NCBI GenBank assembly: GCA_949130495.1
Contig: OX422210.1
Location: 27,225,681 to 27,289,680, forward strand
From: Sambucus nigra
Taxonomy: Eukaryota; Streptophyta; Magnoliopsida; Dipsacales; Adoxaceae
Length of the DNA: 64,000 nucleotides
Reading direction: 5' to 3'
Notes under the pieces: generated by a model
What the model was told of the DNA's origin: nothing
What the model saw: only the letters and a program-made list of their open reading frames with translations
Database searches by the model: none
Program-made: the position numbers and the translations under genes
Part shown: positions 58,274-64,000 of the stretch, in pieces
Position numbering within the stretch: the stretch's first letter is position 1
Layout: every line of letters starts with the position of its first letter

Positions 58274-59626
58274 TTATCGAGTATCTATCTTCCCGAGGCT
58301 TTCAGCCCCGGCTTCGTCATCTTCCCAAGTAAACTCGGCCACGAAATCTGCCAATGCTTGCCCCTTAATGGCCATTGTAGGCTGATACACTATGTCAAAC
58401 TCCCCCAGCTCTATAGCCCAGGCCATTAGCCTCCCTGATTTCTCAGGCTTGTGCAAAACATGCCTAAGGGGAGAGTCAGTGAGAATGACCATTGTATGGG
58501 ACTGGAAGTATGGCTTCATCTTTCTCGATGCATGGATCAAGGCATAAGCCAACTTTTCCATCCTTGGATATCTTTGCTCTGCCCCCTGGAGTGCCTTGCT
58601 GTTAAAATACACAGGCTTCTCTACTCCGTCTTCGTCTCTCACAATGGCTGCACTGATGGTTGACTCTGAGACAGCGAGGTACACATAAAGATGTTCACCC
58701 TACACGGGCCGTGACAACAGCAAGGGAGACCCCATGTATGATTTTAACTCCTTGAAGGCCTTATCACACTCTTCACTCCATTCGAAGGCTTTCCTAAGAA
58801 TTTTGAAGAATGGTAGACACCTGTCTGTGGCCCTAGACATGAACCTGTTTAAGGTAGCAACTCTCCCTGTGAGTCTCTGAACGTCTTTAATGGACTTGGG
58901 GGTCTTCATCTCAACAAGGGCCTTTATCTTTTCAGGATTGGCCTCGATGCCTCTTTGGTTGACAATGAACCCCAAGAACTTCCCTGCTCCGACCCCGAAG
59001 ACACACTTGGTCGGGTTAAGCTTCATCTGGTATTTGTCCATCGTATTAAAGGTCCTCTCCAGGTCTGCTACATGATCCTCTGCCTTCAAACTCTTAGTCA
59101 GCATGTCATCTACATAGACCTCCATAGACTTCCCAATTTGGTCTTGAAACATTTTATTTACGAGGTGCTGCTACGTTGCCCCCGCATTTTTTAGGCCAAA
59201 GGGCATGACCCTATAACAGTATGTCCCCTTGTCAGTAATGGAGGCTGTCTTCTCCGAGTCCTCAGGGTTCATGAAGATCTGGTTGTACCCTAAATAGGCA
59301 TCCATAAAGCTCATGAGCTCATGGCCTGCGGTAGCGTCTACCATCTGGTCAATGCAGGGGAGAGGGAAGCTGTCTTTGGGACAGTGCTTGTTGAGGTCGG
59401 TGAAGTCCACACACATTCTCCACTTCCCGTTGGCCTTTAGGACAATGACTGCATTGGACAACCATTCAGAGTAGATGACCTCCCTGTTAAACTCCGCATC
59501 TTCCAGCTTCTTGAACTCATCCCTAATGACCTCATACTTTTCTCGAGAATAAATTCTCCTCAAAGTTTCCCTCACCCTCCTCCTTAAGGTTTCCCTTTTC
59601 GTCCCTCTGGAAGTTTCCTGTCCCAA
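58274..59626 (-). pseudogene. Tat-2 reverse transcriptase and first RNase H
   Basis: RT: NGKWRMCVDFTDLNKHCPKD, DQMVDATAGHELMSFMDAY, GYNQI, CYRVMPFGLKNAGAT, and catalytic VYVDDML (YVDD at 59116-59105), then thumb KTPKSIKDVQRLTGRVATLN. RNase H: YVYLAVSESTISAAIVRDED, VYFNSKALQGAEQRYPRMEK, LTDSPLRHVLHKPE. Stops TAG at GAT*QHLVNK and RPV*GEH interrupt one continuous frame. The first residues (to about 59560, MGQETSRGTKRETLRRRV) do not fit the family and mark the broken 5' end. Confidence 0.88.
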
Positions 59627-59720
59627 GTGCCGCCTCCTTCAACATTCCCCTCCCCAATGCCGCCTCCTTTAACATTCACTTCACCAATTCCGCCTCCCAC
59701 AATATTCCATTTCCCAGTGC
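59620..59720. repeat. Three ~32-bp repeats of CCGCCTCC...AACATTCCC at the Tat-2 break
   Basis: TGCCGCCTCCTTCAACATTC, TGCCGCCTCCTTTAACATTC and TTCCGCCTCCCACAATATTC follow each other, exactly where the pol homology ends. Confidence 0.75.
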
Positions 59721-60423
59721 CTCTGGCTCTCACAGGTCTGAGATCATCGTTGACATGCCCACTACTGGTAACTAAGTTAAAAAAGTCTTAAGTACATTAT
59801 CACTTTATGGGGTTAGGCAGATCGCGACAGTCCTATACTTACAGCACATAATAAGGCCATGGATGCATCCTTAACAGGCTGCGACCACATACCTCTTTAG
59901 CAAAACATACCCTGCCCAGACTTAGCGATGTCTGTATGTACTTCCCAGCTATCCAATTTCTAGAAAGATTCCCCCCTTACATCACTTATACACATGTTAT
60001 GTGCTCTAAGCACGTGACCCCTCTTTTTGACTTCTATAAATTGAATTTCTCATCCCATATTTAGAAAGGCAAGATTTGGCAACAAAGCCCTTCCTAAATC
60101 TCTACACACTGTCACTCTAGAACTCCCATATCACCTAGGCCTCTCAGTCCATATGCCTTTACAAATTTTCTCTATAGGCCGCATACCGCACTGCATAGGG
60201 CGATATATCTCATGTGATTGACTCTCTATCTCTCTCTCTTGTACGCCTTCAATGGTACTAATGATTGAATATAATGAAAGTGAGGCACCAAAGTGGACGT
60301 AGGCTCATTTTATAGACGGACCACTCTATATCTTACGTTTTATTTCTCTTTATTTACTTATTTATGCTTTTACACTTTATATGATGGTTGAGAATGATCT
60401 AAGTATGATTTCTCGCATAATCA
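59721..60423 (+). mobile_element. Tat-3 5' LTR, start unresolved
   Basis: TATA box CTTCTATAAATTG at 60031-60043. R-U5 block 60292-60324 (AGTGGACGTAGGC ... GGACCAC). Ends CGCATAATCA at 60423, three bases before the PBS. The left boundary is not resolved and may be truncated. Confidence 0.65.
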
Positions 60424-60426
60424 TTT

Positions 60427-60445
60427 TGGTGTCGTCTGTTGAAAA
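60427..60445 (+). promoter_or_regulatory. Tat-type primer-binding site
   Basis: TTTTGGTGTCGTCTGTTGAA follows the LTR end and differs slightly from the TTTGGCGCCGTCTGTGGGAA type found in plant Tat elements (from memory). Confidence 0.65.
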
Positions 60446-61429
60446 TGAGGTTCTTTACTAAGTTTCCTCTAGATTAGGGTTCGTAATACCATATTTCATC
60501 CATGGGGACCCCCGTGTCATTATCCCATGGGTGAGATCTTGGTTGTTATACCCATATTTTACTTATAAACTCCCTAAGGGGATTTCTTATTTCTAAATAT
60601 GCTTTCTAAAAAATTTTCTACGGCCTTGGATGCAATTTTCTTACCCCAATGATGTTACTCCACCTAGTTTGTGTTGAAAAACTCAATTGGCCATGGCCTC
60701 ATAAAGGAAGGTAACAATGGATGGACCCTTCTTCACCTATCGTTTTTTTTGACATCTCAAGCCATTTTCTTTCCTATACTTTGGGATGTTTGCAACCAAA
60801 TTAGTGCTATTTTGCACATAGGGAGTTTTATGACTTTGGTTAACTCCCAAAGGACATTTTTGGTCATGTTTGTATGGGTGAAACGCAATTTTTGGGTCCA
60901 TTTCTGGAAAAAAAACCTTTACTGCATCTTGTTGGATGCAACATGGCATGCTGACTACCTATAATTCATATCCCTTATGAAACAACTTAGCCGAATTTGT
61001 GTATTTTGGCATATTTTCACTTTCAATTATTGAAATTGAGATGCTTTGGACCGAAAATGTCGTGAAATGGTTGAAAAACTTCCACCACGAGGCTTATGGT
61101 GTGTAAGGGGGGATAAATTGCAAAGGTCTAGGTTAAATCATTAAGAAACTAATGATTTTATGGACAAAGTCCAACTATGTAGTTTCCCTAAGGATCAATA
61201 AATTGTCCAAGATAGGCTACGATCCCCTTTTTAATAACTTTTCAGTTACTTTGCCACTTAGAGAAAAGTCCCCGTCAAGTAGTCCAATCCGATAAAACCA
61301 TGAGTAATTAAATCACTTCTGGTGAATATTCCTTCATAAAGGCCACGGTCGCGTCCCTATTGGACTCAGAGGCCCCACCCTCACTCTTCTTGTCTTAACA
61401 GGACACAACAACATTGAGAATGCGGTGTG
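60446..61429. other. Tat-3 leader, then unassigned sequence
   Basis: The first ~100 bp look like Tat leader. From about 60540 (TGTTATACCCATATTTTAC) a different sequence begins, possibly another LTR. The 97-codon frame at 60671-60964 has no recognisable domain. Confidence 0.4.
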
Positions 61430-62358
61430 ATATAAATTTATTCAAAGTTCTCATATTTTTAATTTCTGAAACTTATTTAATTAGAGTCAATCCTAGATTC
61501 GAATTTCATTAACCCTAAACATTCATCTATGGGGATAAATTAAATCATGCAATCCAAAAAACTAGAGATTCAGGAGAAAAAATCCTTTCGGGTTAAACCT
61601 TTATTTCACTATGAACAGTAAACCGCAACTTACAAATTACACAATGAAATTCGTAATGAGTCTCCGACAGAAAATCCACATAGACACACAATCTAAATCA
61701 ACAAAGATTCCCACGAGATCCTCTAGAACTGTAGCTCCTTCTTCAGTAGTGAACACCCTCGAGTATCCCTAATGATCGCAGTTGTATTCAATAAATAGAT
61801 CTCGCAAGCCCTATCATTCTAGCAGTAGAGAAATCACCTCTACAAGAGAAACTTCAACAAAGATGTATCTTGGGCTCCAAACCGATTCACTAAAGTAATT
61901 GGAATTATTTGTGAATCGAAAACAAAGTTTTTAACCCCTAAAAGAGAAGACTAAAATTCTGCAGATTTGCAAATTTTCGTGTATTAAAAGTCTTAGGTTT
62001 TTTCAATGAAAAAAGGTCTCTAAAACATGTATTTATAAAAAATTTGAGGCGACGGGGTCGTTCGAATGACATCAGATGTCGTTCGATCCAGGGGATTACG
62101 CGACCTTCAAAATGACCTTAAAAAAATGAAACAATAGCGTGTCATTAGATGAAAACATCAAGGGACCATCTCGCGACCTATCGCGCGACATGCAATGTCA
62201 TTTGAAGCTGTCGTTCAAACGACTTGTTCTTGTCATTTGAACGAACAAAGAGAAAAATATTTTCTTTTAAAACTCTGCCTACAAATTTTAGAAAAATTAT
62301 TTTGACTCAATAAAATGCCTTAGTTTGATAAAAACATTTTAGAAAAAATATCCCAACA
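61430..62358 (-). mobile_element. Copia-like LTR, minus strand, inserted in Tat-3
   Basis: On the minus strand it begins TGTTGGGATATTTTTTC at 62358, has TTTATAAATACATG at about 62042-62031 as TATA box, and repeats of TCGTTCGAACGAC-like motifs in U3 (62050-62235). The lower end is not fixed and no PBS was found, so it may be a solo or truncated LTR. The stretch 62359-62690 is unassigned. Confidence 0.5.
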
Positions 62359-62695
62359 CTTATAAGAAACAATTAAGGGACTTTAAACACAACCTTACCA
62401 AAATCAATCTCAAAGAGGCTTGTCGTTAAAGAACCTTGATTTTCGGATCCGTCTTGATGAACATATGAACTTGAACTTTCTTTGAAGGTTGTAATGGTAT
62501 ACGATATACACAATGAAAAATACGAAAAATGTAAAATATGTCCTTACAAATCTGCTTCTGTTTGAATAGGACTGAGCCAATAATAAGAAAGATGCATCCC
62601 CATGCTCATGCTTTGTTTTTTCTACGTATCTTGGTTTTCTCACCATGGTTTAATTCATCTCAGAGAATATATTTCTAAAGACTAACACAACAGAT

Positions 62696-63208
62696 GCCAT
62701 GGAAGGAAGCTTTGGATTAGGTCCTTAGCAGAATGAGGATGTGGCCCACTTGCTGAGCTGCATCAACCATCTATATGATAACCAAGCCTCACTTCAGGGC
62801 CAGATTAACCTCCTAGTCCAGAGGTTTATGATGCTAGAGTTTGCATCCTTCATTTCCATAAAGATAGCTGCAATATCAAAATTTTCAAAAGACAAGGTCG
62901 TGACCAAATCTTTGAAGAGGAAGAGAAAGTAGGGGAAACAAGAGGCATAAAGGCCCTATGAAAACTTTACACTGCTGAATTCCAGTATGGAAGAAATCCT
63001 TGAGAGTATCAAAGAGAAGAAACTACTCAAATGGATGGAGAAATTAAAGTCCCCACCTTATAAGAGGGACAAGATCAACAGATGGTGCGGTTTTCATCAA
63101 GACTATGACCACACCACAAATATGTGTTTCACTTTGAACAATGAGGTTGAAAGGCTTGTTAGGCAGGTCATGCTCAAGCAGTTCCTAGGGTATGCATCCC
63201 CTAATTGA
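62696..63208 (+). pseudogene. Tat-3 gag remnant (N- and C-terminal parts)
   Basis: From about 62741: MAHLLSCINHLYDNQASLQG, a gag-like start. After a junction near 62880-62985 the C-terminal part follows in one open frame (62987-63208): MEEILESIKEKKLLKWMEKL ... KRDKINRWCGFHQDYDHTT ... CFTLNNEVERLVRQVMLKQF. It matches Tat gag ends (PEKRDKSKYCEFHRDHGHDT...C..LK.EIE.LI..G.L..F), a CHHC-type motif. The ~200-residue middle is missing, so gag is internally deleted. Two stops lie at the junction. Confidence 0.75.
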
Positions 63209-63310
63209 GATATCTACATACATGTCTTTGCCTTAGAATGTTTTTGTTTTTGAAATTTTACAAATGAAAAATACTCTGAGTTTAAGCTTATATATTTTAT
63301 ATTTCTTGAA

Positions 63311-63370
<60 letters not shown>

Positions 63371-63371
63371 A
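63311..63371. repeat. Microsatellite (TA)n(TG)n
   Basis: Perfect TA tract of about 42 bp followed by TG. Confidence 0.95.
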
Positions 63372-63574
63372 CTTTTTCATCCTTGAGTTCTAAACCAACC
63401 CATCTAAAGTCTTTCGAAAGATTATTATCTTAATAAGTTTAAAGAGAAATTAACAAACGATTACCCCAAAGATTGAAGCAAATGTGAAAAGGTATACTTA
63501 GAAGAAAAGGACATGACGACCTTAAATGGCATTTAACACCCATCACATCGTGAAGGATTTTAAAGGCGCGTGAT

Positions 63575-63840
63575 GCTTCAATTAGCCTCGGGGGATCATA
63601 ATATATGTTCTTAGCTTTCAAAGATGTATGATCCTTCTATTAGCCTCGGGGGATCATAATACCCATTCTATTAGCCATGGGGACTCATAACACCCGACCA
63701 GGGATGGATTGATAATACCCATATATAGCTATGGGTGGATTTAAAATGAATCCAACCTAAGGAAGCTTGAAAATGCCCCATATATAGTTGTGGGTGGCTT
63801 TATGATGCAGCCAGCCTAGTGAGGCTTAAGAATGCCCCGG
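63575..63840 (+). repeat. Short tandem repeats in the Tat-3 3' region
   Basis: TATTAGCCTCGGGGGATCAT and its variants occur near 63580, 63636 and 63668; then GAATGCCCC- and TATATAGYTRTGGGTGG-containing pairs. With gag upstream and no pol between, this suggests loss of pol. 63841-64000 is unassigned. Confidence 0.65.
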
Positions 63841-64000
63841 TGCAAAAAAAGATTACAACTCAGAGAAAAGCTACAACTTGATAAGAAAGGTGGGATATAG
63901 ACATTATGTCTGCAATAAGCGAATCAACTCTCAAATAACCATAACCTAACAACAATGCAACAGGAACTCAATAAATACTAAGCCTATACTGGAGTCCGCA

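Larger units (their letters stand above)
50482..59640 (-). mobile_element. Tat-2: Tat-lineage gypsy element, 5'-truncated
   Basis: On the minus strand: pol (59626-56427), a 98-bp tandem array (56290-54766), an oppositely oriented spliced gene (52250-54559), a polypurine tract and a 3' LTR (51665-50482). Known: a second, archaeal-type RNase H after the normal one and an antisense gene both point to the Tat lineage. The break at about 59640 removes the RT start, protease, gag and 5' LTR. Pol has several stops and a frameshift. Confidence 0.85.

Noticed and set aside
60671..60964. 97-codon frame in the region near Tat-3
   Set aside because: No recognisable domain, surroundings noncoding; opposite strand is open to a similar extent.

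Overview
The window looks like intergenic DNA of a large-genome seed plant, probably dicot-like (species not identifiable). It is AT-rich, has no recognisable intact host gene, and consists almost entirely of nested, mostly decayed transposable elements. The evidence is plant-type LTR retrotransposons (Tat and chromovirus Ty3/gypsy lineages, Copia LTR pieces), CACTA-type ends, MITE-like foldbacks, long microsatellites and a short plastid psaB insertion.

Layout. (1) 1-5380: 3' part of a plus-strand Tat-type element (Tat-1). It holds a hairpin-rich tandem array, an antisense multi-exon gene (minus strand, 684-4383), a polypurine tract and a 569-bp 3' LTR (4812-5380). (2) 5381-5518: psaB-derived nuclear plastid DNA. 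(3) 5590-13109: accessory debris: a minus-strand Copia LTR end with its PBS, a CACTA-type end at 6052, compound microsatellites, a 480-bp direct repeat, two MITE-like inverted-repeat elements, T-rich minisatellites and poly-G runs. (4) 13110-23190: decayed minus-strand chromovirus G1 with both LTRs. It is interrupted by a solo LTR (14699-17646, TSD AATAT), a 371-bp LTR-like module with a SINE-like segment, and a hAT-like element in its 5' LTR. (5) 23205-24250: large foldback with a strong central hairpin. (6) 24584-39363: minus-strand chromovirus-type LTRs. A complete young non-autonomous element (25622-33447, TSD ACATA) sits in an older LTR. A further LTR (34211-36855) is followed by its polypurine tract and a relic gag. 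(7) 39480-44425: G2, a plus-strand relative of G1. (8) 44425-47300: LTR fragments. (9) 47319-50470: degenerate CACTA-like element. (10) 50482-59640: minus-strand Tat element (Tat-2) with 3' LTR, spliced antisense gene (plus strand), 98-bp tandem array and degenerate pol with two RNase H domains; its 5' LTR, gag and protease are missing. (11) 59640-64000: a third Tat element (Tat-3, plus strand) with LTR end, PBS, gag remnants and a tandem array, interrupted by a Copia-like LTR.

The most coherent biology is in the Tat elements. Tat-1 and Tat-2 each carry, opposite to their retroviral-type genes, a host-like gene with its own promoter region, short GT-AG introns and a coiled-coil product. In both, a hairpin-rich tandem array lies where the sense pol and the antisense gene converge. 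The antisense products share a PN(S/T)WR-centred domain and should be related. The antisense gene is known as a feature of some Tat elements but its function is not established. None of the elements with coding remnants looks autonomous now.
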